From contig JARKIP010000021.1 of the NCBI GenBank assembly GCA_029990175.1, positions 20,713,501 to 20,777,500 of the forward strand: a stretch of 64,000 nt of DNA, given 5' to 3'. The notes under the pieces are model-generated. The model worked only from the letters and a program-made list of their open reading frames with translations, did not search any database and was not told where the DNA came from. The translations under genes and the position numbers were made by a program. The DNA comes from Petunia secreta. Taxonomy: Eukaryota; Streptophyta; Magnoliopsida; Solanales; Solanaceae. Below are positions 31,581-43,711 of this stretch, one piece after another. Position 1 is the stretch's first letter, and every line of letters begins with the position of its first letter.

Positions 31581-32732
31581 TATTAAATATATATCAATAA
31601 TATTTAAAATATTAAATACATATTTAAAATATATTTAAAAAGGGTAAAATATATATGGAAAGAAAGAAATAAGAAAAGATGTACAGAAAAAATAATTATT
31701 CTTGGTCAACGTTCATGGGCGTAAATTTCCCAATAAATAATATGACAACGAATCTAGCTACAGGCAACTACAGTACACACCCATATTTATTATATATTGA
31801 ATCCCACACAACAACATCACACGTCGGCACTTGGACCCACACATCTACCACTTCTGCCTTACTAAGGATAGCTTGTCCCCACTAACAACTAATACACATA
31901 CACATGGGAGAAAGTCATTAGACACGGTTTCATTCATACATTGAATCATGGCTTGCAGATGTGCCTTGTAAAGTTGACTCCGTAAGCTGATCATTCACTT
32001 ATAAAAGTAGCTATAATTTACCGATGTGGGAAGACATTGCGTTTGCCCAGCACACATTTTTCCTCTTTCGTTACTTCTGTTTACCTTTTTTACTTTTTGT
32101 TTCTTTTCTTTTTCCAAATGTGAAGTCATATTGTAAAAGTAACAAGTACATATTTTTTTATTGTTACGTTTATTAGAATTCATAAGTTATTATTTGTTTG
32201 AAATTGTATTATATATTTTACTTATTATTCCTCAATTAGCTCAATTTATTTATTATAATAGTACATGATTGGATAATGAGATGGTAATTATGTGTGTGTA
32301 TATATATATATACATATATATCTTAAAAATTAAAAACAAAATTATATTTTGTTCGAAAGAATTGGATTGTTTGATAAAATGAAACATTCCCAAAAATTGA
32401 GTAAGTAATAGTTAGTATTTTTTTTTTAAAAAAAAATAATTTATTTTTTCTCAAACTTTCCGATGATATTTTTTAAAGCCCTAGATTTTATTTTTTTAAA
32501 AAAAAAAATTTATAGAAAAAATATTCAGAGAACCGCCGTAAAATGCTAAGAAAACCGCTGTGAAAATCAAAATATACTAAAATTGCTGCTAAAAATGGTA
32601 ACCGCCGCTAAATGCTTCTCTTAGTGGCAGTTTTCATAACCGCCGCCAACAATCGCAGTAAAATTTATATTAACGACGGTTCAGTAAACCGCCGCAAATA
32701 AACCGCCGGGAATTACCCATTTTCTTGTAGTG

Positions 32733-33144
32733 ATATTTTGTACCAACGACATTAAATTATTTTTGTAACGAAAGTGTCACACAGCTTTATATAAGTACTA
32801 GTATCTACAAATGTTGCATGTGTATATCAAGTCGAGTATTAATTCCAGATATATTTTAATTACTTTTAGTTTTAAATATGTAGTAGAAATTAATTTATTT
32901 ATCAAAATGATGGTGGAATGTATTATTGCTTTGTCGTCCCACCACCTTCGTGAAATGATCAAATATAGCAAAAATCGATTACCCAAATCTGTATGAAGTA
33001 TAATAATGCTTATAATGTAAATGCATCAATGCATAATTAAAAGCAGTCGTAGAACAGAAACTCACGGAGCTGTTGAGAAATATATGTATGATTTCGTCTT
33101 TGTTAAATATATAGAGGATCTCATCTGCAAGAGCAAGAAGCAAA
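32733..33144. other. Spacer, no gene seen
   Basis: AT-rich DNA between the CACTA element and the mosaic Copia element. Its last five bases, GCAAA (33140-33144), are the left copy of that element's duplication. Confidence 0.6.
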
Positions 33145-33183
33145 TGTTGGGTTTGGAGTGGGGGTGAATAGGAAATTGAGGGT

Positions 33184-34715
33184 GATCCACGCTCAATTCA
33201 CTCACCTATAAAGGTGTGGACCGATCATCAAATATAGTAGTACCCAACTAGAATCGGGGTCGATTTCCTCACGGAGCTAGCTTGCAATCTATTAGTCTTA
33301 GATTGAATAGTAACGGGTTCCATGAATTGTTTGTTGGTTCCTAAATATAAATTGATAAGAATTGAGATTACTACAACTACAACTAACAACTAACACTAAA
33401 AGCATGCAATAAACTCAACACTTTAAAGTAGATGTAAATATGGAGAATGAGCTAGGGGTTTACTCATTCCGACAAGATTCTTTTCACTCAAACTCTTGCC
33501 TTAATCTTGCAAATCGTGTGGGTAATGTAAATGATCGGACCTCAAATGTATTCCTTAAAACTCGTTAAGGATAGAGAGGATTTACCTTATTAAGCCTGTT
33601 AGGGTCAATAATGGGGCGTGAGAAACCCTAGTCCAAGGACCCAAGCAGGAATGACCTTTTGGGGTCTTTCCCTTTAGATGGGGTAGGCCGTAGACAATGT
33701 AACCAAAATTCTCACTAATTTCCACTTCCATTAACCTACACATTCAACCCCGTTAGGGTGATGAAAGCAAAGTAGGGTTGGGTTCAAGTACGCCCGTATC
33801 TCAAATCCTAGTCAATAAAAGTATGAAAGAGAACTAGATTCATCTTTACCCATAGATTACACAAGATTAAAAATAAGTTTTAAGTAAAAATCATCAAGTC
33901 TTCATGAATAAATCCCTAGTATGAGTTTAGCTACTCATCCTAGGGTCTAACACGCACATATTAAGAGATGAAATTACAAGAATCATATGAAGAATTAGAT
34001 TACTAAAACAAATTCTTACAAAAGATTCAAGTTTAAGCCCTTTCTTTGCCTCCAAGAATATTCAAAAATATAATAAAGTATATTCTAAGCTGAAAAAGGG
34101 TCCATTTTTTCGGAGGCATAACAACCTATTTATAGGCATGGGTTTGAAAACTAGGCTAATATTTACAAAATTATCATTTTGCCCTATTTTATGCTGGACC
34201 GCCGGTAATTCGGCGGGCTGCATAATGAGTTGTGCGGCTTCTGAAGGCTAATCTAACTCCTCTATTTTCTTGTTCTGCGGTGCAGGTTCGGCAGGGAGCA
34301 GATTCAATGGCGGACAACTCCACTAGCTCGCATATGTCTCTGAACTCAGTGTGAAAGTCGGCGGGATCGCAGACTGTGTTTAGCAGATCTCCCGGTGGTC
34401 CGCCTCCTTACTTCGCAGGAACTCAATGAGCTTTTGAACTCGATCCTCCTTTTGCCAGTGATTCGGCGGGTCGCCGATCAAGCTGCTGCCTGTTCTCCTT
34501 GTTCTTCAAAATGTAACCAAATTTCACTTGTTTTTGCTCTTTTCTTCATTCTCTTTGGCTTTGTATATTAATATTCTTTATTATCCTAAAATATAGAGAT
34601 AAACATAAAATTTGCTCAAATAATAAAGCTTTTAAGACGTGAAAGCTAGTCTAAAAGAGTTGCAATTATACCCAAAATACCAACATATCAACTCCCCAAA
34701 CTTATACGGGTGCCT
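33184..34715. other. Unassigned repeat-like segment inside the mosaic element
   Basis: About 1.5 kb with no open frame of note. It contains CAACATATCAACTCCCCAAA near its right end (34681-34700), which reminds me of non-coding plant retroelement sequence, but I cannot name a family. It separates the 5' LTR stub from the LINE fragment. Confidence 0.4.
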
Positions 34716-36477
34716 TTTATCATTCTTGTTGGGATATTATTGGTGCTGATGTGGTTAAAAAAGTACATGCATTCTTGTGGGGTCACTTTCTTCCTCGTTA
34801 CATCACTGTTACTAATTTGGTTGCTTAAATAGGAAAGATTTTGCTACCTTTTCAGACATGAGACCAATTAGTCCGAGCAACTTTAGCAATAAGGTATTTT
34901 CTAGGGTAATTCATGACATGCTTTCTATTTTAATGTCTAGGATAATTTCACTGCAGTAGTCTGATTTTGTGAAGCGAATTAGTATTTTTGAGAATATTTT
35001 GTTGGTGCAAGAAATTGTGTGTGATATTGCTGACAGGGGGAAGCCAGTTATTGTGGTAATCAAACTAGACTTGGCTAAGGCGTATGATAGAGTGTCATGG
35101 TTGTTTCTGACGAAGGCCCTGTGGAGGATAGGATTTTGTGAAGTTTTTATCGACATAGTCTACAGGAGCCTGCGTAATAACTGGTACTTTGTGCTTGTAA
35201 ATGGCCAGCCCTATGGGTTCTTTCAGTCTTCCAGGGGGTGAAGCAAGGTGATCCTCTGTCGCCTACCTTGTTTTTGCTTGCTGCTGAGTGCTTTTCCAGA
35301 GCTTTGAATGCGCTACATACAGATGCTAATTTTGTGTCATATGGAGTCCTTATCTTAATTATCTGGCGTACGCAGATGATATAATTATTTTTTCATCTGC
35401 TGAGGAGAGATCATTAAAACTGGTGTTGGACACTCTTAGTAGTTACGAATTGTCCAGCGGGCAGAAAATCAATAAAGAGAAGAGTAATGTGTATATGCAT
35501 AGTCACGTTACGCAGTTGATAGTTGATAGGGTGCTTGATGTTACTGAGATACCGAGGGAGATTTTCTTTCAAGTATCTTGGCGTGCCTATCTATTATGGT
35601 AGGAGGAAAATTTGTCATTACAATGAATTGGTGGAGAAGGTGCAGAAAAAGATTGACTCATGGACTGGTAAATTGCTTTACATAGGTGGACAAGCAACTC
35701 TGATTTCCTCAGTACTTCAAAGTATGCCTATTCACTTATTATCTGCCTGTGACCTCCCTGCTGGGGTGGTAGCTCAACTTCACAAGATATTTGCCAAGTT
35801 TTTCTGGAGCAATTCTGTGGGTCAGGATAGCAGGCACTGGGCTTCTTGGAAGACTTTGTGTCATCCTATGAATGAATATGGAGTTGGCTTTAGGAGCTTG
35901 TATGATATCTCCACGGCATTATTCGCAAAGTTGTGGTGGAATTTTCGTACCAAGCAGTCTTTATGGAGGGATTATATGAGCAACAAATACTTGAAAAAGC
36001 ATCATTCTATGGTGGTGCCATGGAAGCAGGGGACTTACGCGTGGAAGAAGATGTTGTAGAACAGGCCTGAGATGGATCATGAGATATTTTGGCACCTGAA
36101 AAAGGGCAATTCTTACTTCTGGCCTGATAACTGTACTGAATTTGGTCCGTTGTATCATGCAGTTCCTCGTGAGTTTGCATGTGATTAGACTGTTGTATGT
36201 GTCTATGAAGTTGCTGAGGGGGGAGTATGGCTGGAACGACGCCTCAGGAAGCTACTGCCTAAAGACATTGCTGAGCACGTGATTCAGAATGTCAAACCGC
36301 CTACTTGTACTGAGCAAAGGGACAAGCCTTTTTGGATGTTGGAGTCTTGGGATATATTTTCAGTCCGGTCAGCTTACCATTTGGTCAAGCAAAGGAAGAA
36401 GCGAAGTGATCTTTACAAGCACATGTGGATTAAAGATATTTCGTTTAAAATGTCTTTTTTCTTATGGAGTGGTGCCA
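34716..36477 (+). pseudogene. LINE reverse transcriptase fragment (RT core to zf-RVT)
   Basis: In broken frames it gives the plant LINE order: WDIIGADVV (34730), ENILLVQEIV and KLDLAKAYDRVSW (about 34987-35100), YADDIIIFSS (about 35370-35400; the YADD catalytic pair is present), then FKYLGVPIYYGRRK and a downstream connection region (35560-36059). It finishes in the zf-RVT start FKMSFFLW (about 36443-36467). Stops and frame changes near 34830, 35240 and 35550 show decay. It is cut off at about 36478, where Copia sequence begins without a poly-A tail, so the LINE 3' end has been lost. Confidence 0.8.
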
Positions 36478-37620
36478 GAAGGGTTTGTGGTTCCTAGGAA
36501 AGAAAAAAAGGTATGTCGACTTGTTAAGTCACTTTATGGACTAAAACAAGCACCCAAAAATGGCATGTAAAATTTGACAGTATTATGTTGTCAAATGGTT
36601 TTCAGATTAATGAGTGTGATAAATGTGTTTACATTAACAACTCTCCGAATCACGTAGTCATTGTTTGTCTATATGTGGATGACATGTCAATAACGAGTAA
36701 AGATATTGCCGACATAAATGCTACTAACAGTATGCTAACTAGCAAGTTTGACATGAAAGACTTAGGAGTTGCTGATTTAATCTTGGGAATTAAAATCCAT
36801 ATAACTCCTCAAGGTCTGGCATTATCTCAAACTCACTACATCAAAAAGGTCCTTGAAAGTTCCAGTATTTAAACTTCAAAACTTCAAAGACTCCAATTGA
36901 TGTGAACATTCCTTTTACAAAGAACAAAGAACAAAGGACAAAGTACGTCTCAACGAGACTATGCTAGAGTGTTGGGAAGTCTAATGTACATCATGAATTG
37001 TACCCGACCAGATATAGCTTGTGCTATAAGTAAACTTATTCAGTATACATGTAATACTGGACAAAATCACTGGATGGCAATGAAACGAGTTTTGGATTAT
37101 TTGGAGTATACCCAAGACCATGCTTTGTATTATGGTAAATATCTCGATGTTATTGAAGGATATTGTGATGCAAATTGGATCACCGGTTCAAAGGAATCAA
37201 AATCCACAAGTGGATATATTTTCATCATAGATGGAAGAGCGGTAGCTTGGAAATCGTCCAAACAAACATTTCTTGCTCGCTCTACAATGGAGGCTGAATT
37301 CATAGACTTAGACAAGGCCGGCGAAAAAGCTGAATGGCTCCAAAACTTCTTGGAAGATATCCATTTTGTCTTAGGTTGACACCTATATGTATATATTGCG
37401 ATAGTCAATCGGCAATATCGAGGGCTGGGAGCCTTATGTATAATGGTAAAAATCATCATATACGATGAAGACATAAGACCATTAGACAAATTCTCTCTAG
37501 AGGAATTATCACGATTGTCTATGTAAAGTCAAAGAATAATGTATTTGATCCGCTTACAAAATGCATAACTAGAGACGATGTTGAAAGATCATCAAGGGGA
37601 ATGAGACTATGACCGAGGAC
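36478..37620 (+). pseudogene. Copia RT C-terminal half and RNase H, fused directly to a LINE fragment
   Basis: The sequence starts abruptly at GFVVPRKEKKVCRLVKSLYG, typical of the RT of Tnt1/Tork-type Copia. It continues with YVDD (36676-36687, CLYVDDMSI), FDMKDLGVADLILGIKI, the RNase H region (CTRPDIACAISK, STSGYIFIIDG, STMEAEFIDL) and the terminal block NNVFDPLTK near 37540. Frame shifts near 36570 and 36890 and stops near 37377 and 37460 disrupt it. It belongs with the 3' LTR at 38190. Confidence 0.85.
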
Positions 37621-38189
37621 AAGTCGTTATGGAGGTAACTCTACTTAGAAGACTGGAGCTTCCAAAATCTAGGTTCAAGGAGCTGAAATAAAGTTATGCA
37701 CGACCGCTCCAACATTGTCAAACAACTCTACCCATTCTCGTAATAAGACAATGTTCAGTACCAAGGATAAAGCATTAAAGGCATCTTTTAATGATTATCT
37801 AAGTTTAATATAGGAATTATCAAATAGTGTACATCTACGGGATTACACATTTAAAAATCACCTATGCGAGTGTGAAGTGGAAGCGGCTTCAAGGAGAATT
37901 CTGTAAGGCCAATTCTTTACACACTCATGAACCAGGCGAACAAACACAACAATGAGAACCAAAGACGGTCAAGGGTTAATTGTGTGATATATATTTTCTA
38001 GGTATACAACAAAGCTCGACGGTTCAAAGATATCAAATCTACCGATTGACTGAGTATATCCGATATATGTTCATTACGGACAGGTCGATGGGAAACCTAC
38101 TTATCCAGATGCAATTAGTTCTTACTTGCAAATCACACAGTTTTATGCATATTTTCTTTGTATAGCCATTCCTCACTCATGTGAAGGAT

Positions 38190-38934
38190 TGTTGGGTTTG
38201 AAGTGGGGTGTGAATGGAAAATGGAGGGAAAATGTAAAGGCAACTTTGACTTTTGCAGTTTGTCCCTTATCGGTTAAAGACAACTAGTTTGTTGGAGATA
38301 AATATAAAGTCACTTCCTTTAGCTCTTAAAAGGAGTTAAAAGGAAGGGGCATCGTGCCGTCTTCGTCGCTCGCTCGGCCTCGGCTCTGGATTTAAATTTG
38401 GATTTGGTCAATTGATATGATTGATTGATAAATTTTTTATACTAACAAATATTAGTTTTATTAAATATTATTTAATAATTGTTAACCGAATTATTAAAAT
38501 TCCCGTCTGGTTTTTTCGTAATTAAATCCCAACGGATATTAATTAAAAAGATATCAGGTGTCTCTTCTTCAGAAAAAGTACCATGGCACCTCTTCAAAAC
38601 TTGAGACTTGTGGCTAAAAATACAGAGGTATTCTGCCTCATTTCTTCATCCAAATTTTTTCTTACTCTCTGCATTTGTTTTCAAAACACAAAACAAAAAG
38701 TAAGTTCTAAGTTGGTGTGATTGCTACCGGTCTTTGAGTTCGATGTTCACTGTGATTTGAATTACCGCTATCACAATGAGGTTAATTACATTCTATCTTG
38801 AGAGAATTAATCCATAAACCTTGGGTAACTGTGAGGGGATTAGATTTTTTAAGGACAGACAGTGTATACTATTAGCTTGGAATTCATATCTTCATCTATT
38901 TTCTGTTTATTATCGAAAGTGCAGATATCTAACA
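38190..38934 (+). repeat. 3' LTR of the mosaic Copia element (745 bp)
   Basis: It starts TGTTGGGTTTGAAGTGGGG after ATGTGAAGGAT, the usual Copia polypurine/LTR junction, and ends TAACA before GCAAA. The ends form TGTT/AACA. Confidence 0.75.
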
Positions 38935-39470
38935 GCAAATGATAGCATCGTAAATTTTTTAGAAATAATTCAAAATTTTATAAAAGTAATTCATGGGAAA
39001 AGATAGAAGGTAAACACGATCATTCAATAATAATGTTAATAAACATATTGGCTGTTAGCAGTGACTATTTAAACCAAGAGGAGAAAAAAAAATGTCTAAC
39101 AAAGAAAAATAAAAAAAAAAGCACTAAACCAATGGATTGTTACGTGAATAAATGTCTAAATGGTGGCTGTTCATTTTGTTCTTCTTTAAAGCCAACTGTT
39201 GTCTTTAATACACAAAAAAAGTTAGTTACATATTTGAAACAAACACAACCTTTCGGAAATTAGGATACAACACAGATTAGATTAGTTTTGATATTAATAT
39301 TTTACTCCTGTCAGGACTAAAATGTTTTTTCCGTTGTAAAATATGATATATAGATAAATATGGTATTTAGATTATTTTAAAGTGTATTTTGGTAATCTGA
39401 CTTTTTTAGATAGAAAAAGAGGATATATTTTTATAGTAAACTCACTTAAATATTTTATCTAACAAAAAAT
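38935..39470. other. Spacer, no gene seen
   Basis: AT-rich flank of the mosaic element, beginning with the right GCAAA duplication. No coding similarity recognised. Confidence 0.6.
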
Positions 39471-39916
39471 TGTAACTCGACGTACTTGGCCTTGTTAGAG
39501 TTTCTACAATGTCTAAACATATAGAACAAGTATTATACGCAGCGGAATAAGGGATCGGATTACCTCCAGCCATTGTTGTCCGGATTTCGTCGCCGGCGTC
39601 GAGCTCCCTCTGGTGAGTCTTACTGATTATGGAAGATCTTCTAAGCACTCAAATACCTTACCAGATGGTGTAGTTCTTAAGGATGAATTTTGTGCTTAGG
39701 GACCTATCCATGGCTTCTCTATTTATAGTGTTCTACCATCAAGAACAACTTTTTCAACTTAATGAAGTGAGCATCCAATTCAATTACATAAAGTGGTTTT
39801 TTTTAGAATTGAAGTGGGGATGAAGTTTCAACTGATCCATAGTAAATGAACAGTTTCATTATGTCCAAATACAGGACCATAATTCTGAAACGTTCACATG
39901 TTGAACGTTACTTACA
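39471..39916 (-). repeat. 3' LTR of the interrupted Copia element (about 446 bp)
   Basis: Minus strand TGTAAGTAACGTTC to TCGAGTTACA; the ends TGTAA/TTACA are inverted repeats. It is preceded by a purine-rich tract. The outer end is inferred from the TG...CA rule. Confidence 0.65.
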
Positions 39917-40214
39917 TTTTCCCACTTGGTTCGTATACTTAATGCCAAAAATTGTAGTGCTCACACTTCAAAAGAGAATCATAATACATGAATCATAGCA
40001 ATAGTTCCTCGAAGACCGAGTAGTATTTTCCATGTATCACAATGCATTATGCCTCCAAACTTTAGCCCATATTTCTTAATGAATAAACTCAATGTTTATT
40101 CTAGGTCCATACTGAAGGGTATTTCTCAAAATAACATAATGTGTGCACAATAATAAATATGAGAAATATAACATCAAATAGAGTTTCAGAAACAATCGTT
40201 ACTATAACGAAAGC

Positions 40215-41434
40215 TTACATAATGGAACCAAGTCCCATATTACCGACATGATCCTTAAATTTATATGGTGGCATGCCTTTAGTTAAAGGATCAGCTAACA
40301 TCAAATCAGTGCCAATTTGTTCAACGGCCACTTTCTTATCTCTAACACGTTCTTGCAAGGCTAGATACTTAATGTCGATGTGCTTATTACCAGTTCTGGT
40401 ATTATTAGCCAGCAAGACAGCAGATGAATTGTCGCAATATATCCTCAATGGCCTAGAAATAGAATCAACAATTCTAAGCCCAGAAATGAAAATCTTCAAC
40501 CATCCACCATGTTCGGCAGCCTCAAAACAGGAAACGAACTCAGCCTCCATAGTGGAAGTAGCAGTCAAGCCCTGCTTGGCACTTCTCCAAGATATAGCTC
40601 CACCGGCCAACATAAAAATATATCCTGATGTTGATTTGAGTGAATCAAAGCAGCCGACATAGTCTGAATTGGAGTAGCCAATCACCTCCAACTTTTCTGA
40701 TCGTTTGTACATAAGCATGTAGTCTTTTGTCCCCTGAAGATATCTTAGGACTTTCTTTGCAGCTCTCCAGTGGTCAATACCTGGATTAATCTGATATCTT
40801 CCCAACATTCCAACGGCAAATGCAATGTCAGGTCTTGTACAAACCTGAGCATACATCAAGCTTCCAACAACTGAAGCATATGGAATATTTTTCATTTGTT
40901 CCCGCACAAAGTTATTTTTCGGGCACTGGTTCATGCTGAACTAGTCCTCCTTCACTATGGGAGCTACACTTGGTGAACAATCTTTCATATGAAACATCTC
41001 TAAAATTTTGTTGATATAGGTTTCTTGAGATAAACCCAAAATACTTCGATGTCTATCTCGATGAATCTTTATTCCAATGACATAAGATGCATCATCCATA
41101 TCTTTCATATCAAAATTTTAAAACAGAAATTATTTCACCTCATATAGTAATCCCTTATCATTGGCTGCAAGTAATATATCATCTACATATAGAATTAAGA
41201 AACAAATTTTACTCCCACTAATCTTGTGGTATATAAATTGATCCATAATGTTCTCAACCAAACCAAACGAAGAGATAACATCATGAAATTTTAAATACCA
41301 CTCGCGAGAGGCTTGCTTCAATCCATATATAGATTTCTTTAGTTTGCATATCAAATGCTTACCATTACTGGAGGAGAATCCTTTGTAATCACCTAATTTT
41401 GGCACTAGATAAGAAAAATCGCTCAAAATAGCCG
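40215..41434 (-). pseudogene. Copia RT-RNase H fragment
   Basis: 41434-41130 encodes the RT segment KHLICKLKKSIYGLKQASRE and the catalytic LYVDDILLA. After a broken stretch (41130-40935), 40934-40215 encodes PYASVVGSLMYAQ, CTRPDIAFAVG, the RNase H domain (STSGYIFMLAGGAISW, STMEAEFV, YCDNSSAV, KHIDIKY) and the end ADPLTKGMPPYKFKDHV. The coding stretch between 41130 and 40935 contains a stop near 40932 and frame loss. The 5' side ends at the inserted Ogre/Tat LTR. This lineage differs from the other two Copia copies. Confidence 0.85.
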
Positions 41435-42125
41435 TGTTAGATCCTTAGGATTTTTTCCGAAATTTTCCTAAAATTTTAGTCTTTTATTTTTGACTCAATT
41501 TGTCATTAATTAGAATATAAAATATGAAAATTGCTTGTTATGTATTAATCGTGATTCTTATTTTTAATTGTGGGGTTTTCATTTGGTTAATTGTGTGTAC
41601 TTTAAATAAATGTAGACTTCTTTAAATGGTCATTTGTAAAAAAAAATTAGCCCACTCTTTAGCCCATTAGCCCACTCCCATTACCCAAGCCCACACCACA
41701 CACATATATACACAAAAACCTCATTTCACTCCCCCACACCCCTTAGTTCATTGGAGCTGGCCAAACCCTGGCCGAATTTCCCACCCCCGTCGGAAATTGC
41801 CTCTCACGGCGAAGCCGCCGCACTGCCGCCGCCGGCCACCACCTCCGGTGGCCGGAAAAAATAAAAAAGTATATCATTGGAAAGATCTCGAGCCCCCCAT
41901 TCCATTTCTCAACTCGGATTCTCCAAATTCTTAGCCGTTTCTCGTAGATCGGGCTTCAAAGTTCCGGTTGAACTTGACTCCGGCGACTTGTTACGTTTTC
42001 CGGTAAGTTTGGCTCTTTCCTTTCTCCTCACCCTCCTCTCTCACCCTCACATCCCTATTTTCCAAAACCCCATCTCCCAATACCCGTTCCCCGCTTCCCG
42101 TTTCCCTTTTTCTTTCCATTTCAGT

Positions 42126-42151
42126 TTTTTCTTCTTCTTCTTCTTCTTCTT

Positions 42152-42181
<30 letters not shown>
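42126..42181 (+). repeat. (TTC)n microsatellite
   Basis: About 18 uninterrupted TTC/CTT triplets inside the 5' LTR. Confidence 0.95.
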
Positions 42182-42182
<1 letters not shown>

Positions 42183-42200
42183 TTTTCTTTCCTTTTCTGT

Positions 42201-42376
42201 TTTGTTTTTGAATGAGGGATGATGATGGTTTGTTGGTTGATTCAAATTAAGGGGTATGATGTAGGGGCTGTTTCTGAGATGAACGGAGGGGGGCTGTTAC
42301 GAGTTTGTTTTTGGATGAGGGATGATGATGGTTTGTTGGTTGATTCAAATTGAGGGGTATGATGTAGGGGCTGATT
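42201..42376 (+). repeat. 103-bp direct repeat in the LTR
   Basis: The block starting TTTGTTTTTGAATGAGGGAT at 42201 recurs at 42304. The shared part runs to GATGTAGGGGCTG, ending at about 42273 and 42376, with about two differences. Confidence 0.85.
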
Positions 42377-43703
42377 TTTGAGATGATGACGGGGTTGTGA
42401 TGATTTTGTTTGTTGAAGCAGTGGCAATATTGAAGCTGCGACGAGGCAGTATGGTGGCGTTTGGTGTGATATAGGGGCTGTGATAAACTGATCCGTGGTG
42501 CGAGGTAGCGAGGCAGTGATGATTTGGCTTGGCGAGGCAGTGTACGAGACCGAGGGGGGCTGTTTCAGTCTTTGAACCAAGGCAGTGTGTCGAACAATGG
42601 CGATGATGCTGATTTTGCTTGACATAAGCTTAACGGGTTAGAAAGCGAAAACCTTTATTATTCTTTGTTCGTTGTCTTCAGTGATTTTTAAAGTATTTAG
42701 ACATGATTCTCATCATGTGCAGTTATGAAATTGTATCAGTTTGTATGTATTGTTTGTTAGAAATTAGATCAAACCGTATGTATGAATAAAATGATTTAGT
42801 TTCGAATGAAATATGGAAAGTTGTCTTTTCTCTAGTTTTAATGTTTTAATGGTGACAAATTATGTTTGTGTATGGATGTAAGCTTGTTTGTTTCCCTGTT
42901 AAGTAAGTTCAAGACCATGTATATGTATGCAAGTCGTTTGAGTGTTTGGCAGTAAGCGATCGTGTACATACCTGTTTATACTACTTATCAATGTTTTAAA
43001 TTGTTGGCTTCGTTCAAATTGCTCAGGAAATGGTTGTGTATATCGATGAATATGCTATTGCTTTTCATTTTATAATTGTAGAATTTGTATGTGTCTGTCT
43101 GTCACACGCTCATGTTGCTTTATGTGTTTGAGATATGTTAAGGCAGGACGTCTTGATCCTGTTCAAGTAGGAATTGGTGTCTGTATGCATTAACTTCTGT
43201 GACAATTAACATGTGTGCTATGGTTGTCAAGTGTTAAGTAAACGAGTCATTAGGAATTGCTTTTATGTTTCTGGTGTTTAAGCATAGAGAGCCTTGCTTA
43301 GTAGCTTGCCTGACCCTTAGTTTAGCTTTCTAGGAATTGGATTTAGACATTGTTAGATGAAGTTAGAATCTGGTTGCATTTGGTATATTTTAGTTACATT
43401 GGGGCTGATTTAGTTTGTCTAGTTGGTCCTAGTTTCTCCTAGTTAGTGTAATGAGTATTGGGGGTCCTTTTAAAGGACCCTACTTGTATTATTTCTTCTT
43501 TTGGGACTGTTTAGAAGGCTGAAACATGGCCCTATAGCTGCTGTATTGATTTCTGAAAATTAGGACTGTTTGGGGCTGCTGAAATAGTCATTTTTCAGCT
43601 GCTCTACTATGCTGAAAATAGCCAAAAAAATACTCAAGTGTAGGGGTGTGGGCTTGTACTTTTGTACAAGTCTACACCCCACCCCTTTGCCTTCACTTTT
43701 AGC

Positions 43704-43711
43704 TATAAATA
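43704..43711 (+). promoter_or_regulatory. TATA box in the LTR of element 1
   Basis: TATAAATA followed about 30 bp later by CACACAACAACCAGC, a plausible transcription start. Marks the U3/R boundary region. Confidence 0.55.

Larger units (their letters stand above)
30962..32732. mobile_element. Non-autonomous CACTA element, 1771 bp
   Basis: It begins CACTACAAAAATACAGGTAA and ends TTCTTGTAGTG, a CACTA terminal inverted repeat (CACTACAA/TTGTAGTG). Both subterminal regions are crowded with GGCGGTTTT or AACCGCCG words (about 30985-31060 and 32530-32715), the short inverted motifs that the transposase binds in En/Spm-type elements. The interior is AT-rich and non-coding, with (AT)n runs. I could not find a matching 3-bp duplication (TAG on the left, ATA on the right). 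No transposase is present, so mobility would depend on a partner. Confidence 0.85.
33145..38934 (+). mobile_element. Mosaic Ty1/Copia element with TSD GCAAA and foreign interior
   Basis: The left end TGTTGGGTTTGGAGTGGGGG (33145) matches the start of the 3' LTR, TGTTGGGTTTGAAGTGGGG, at 38190. The 3' LTR ends CTAACA at 38934, and GCAAA flanks the whole unit (33140-33144 and 38935-38939). Only about 39 bp of the 5' LTR remain. The interior is then an unassigned repeat-like segment, a LINE RT fragment and the C-terminal Copia RT-RNase H part, in that order. Gag, protease and integrase are missing. The outer ends and duplication indicate one original insertion that was later remodelled. Confidence 0.75.
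39471..41434 (-). mobile_element. 3' half of a Copia element interrupted by an Ogre/Tat-like element
   Basis: On the minus strand: the RT and RNase H frames (41426-40215), a 3' untranslated stretch, a polypurine tract (AAGTGGGAAAA) and a 3' LTR (39916-39471) starting TGTAAG and ending GTTACA. The element stops in the middle of the RT at 41434, where the Ogre/Tat LTR begins, so the missing 5' half is expected beyond the right edge of the window. Confidence 0.8.

Noticed and set aside
31679..31885. A 68-codon frame inside the CACTA element as a transposase remnant
   Set aside because: No resemblance to a CACTA transposase or any other family; the interior is AT-rich filler.
41877..42625. Two open frames at 41877-42215 (plus) and 42242-42625 (minus)
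   Set aside because: The first is driven by the TTC microsatellite and the second by the 103-bp repeat, both inside the LTR.
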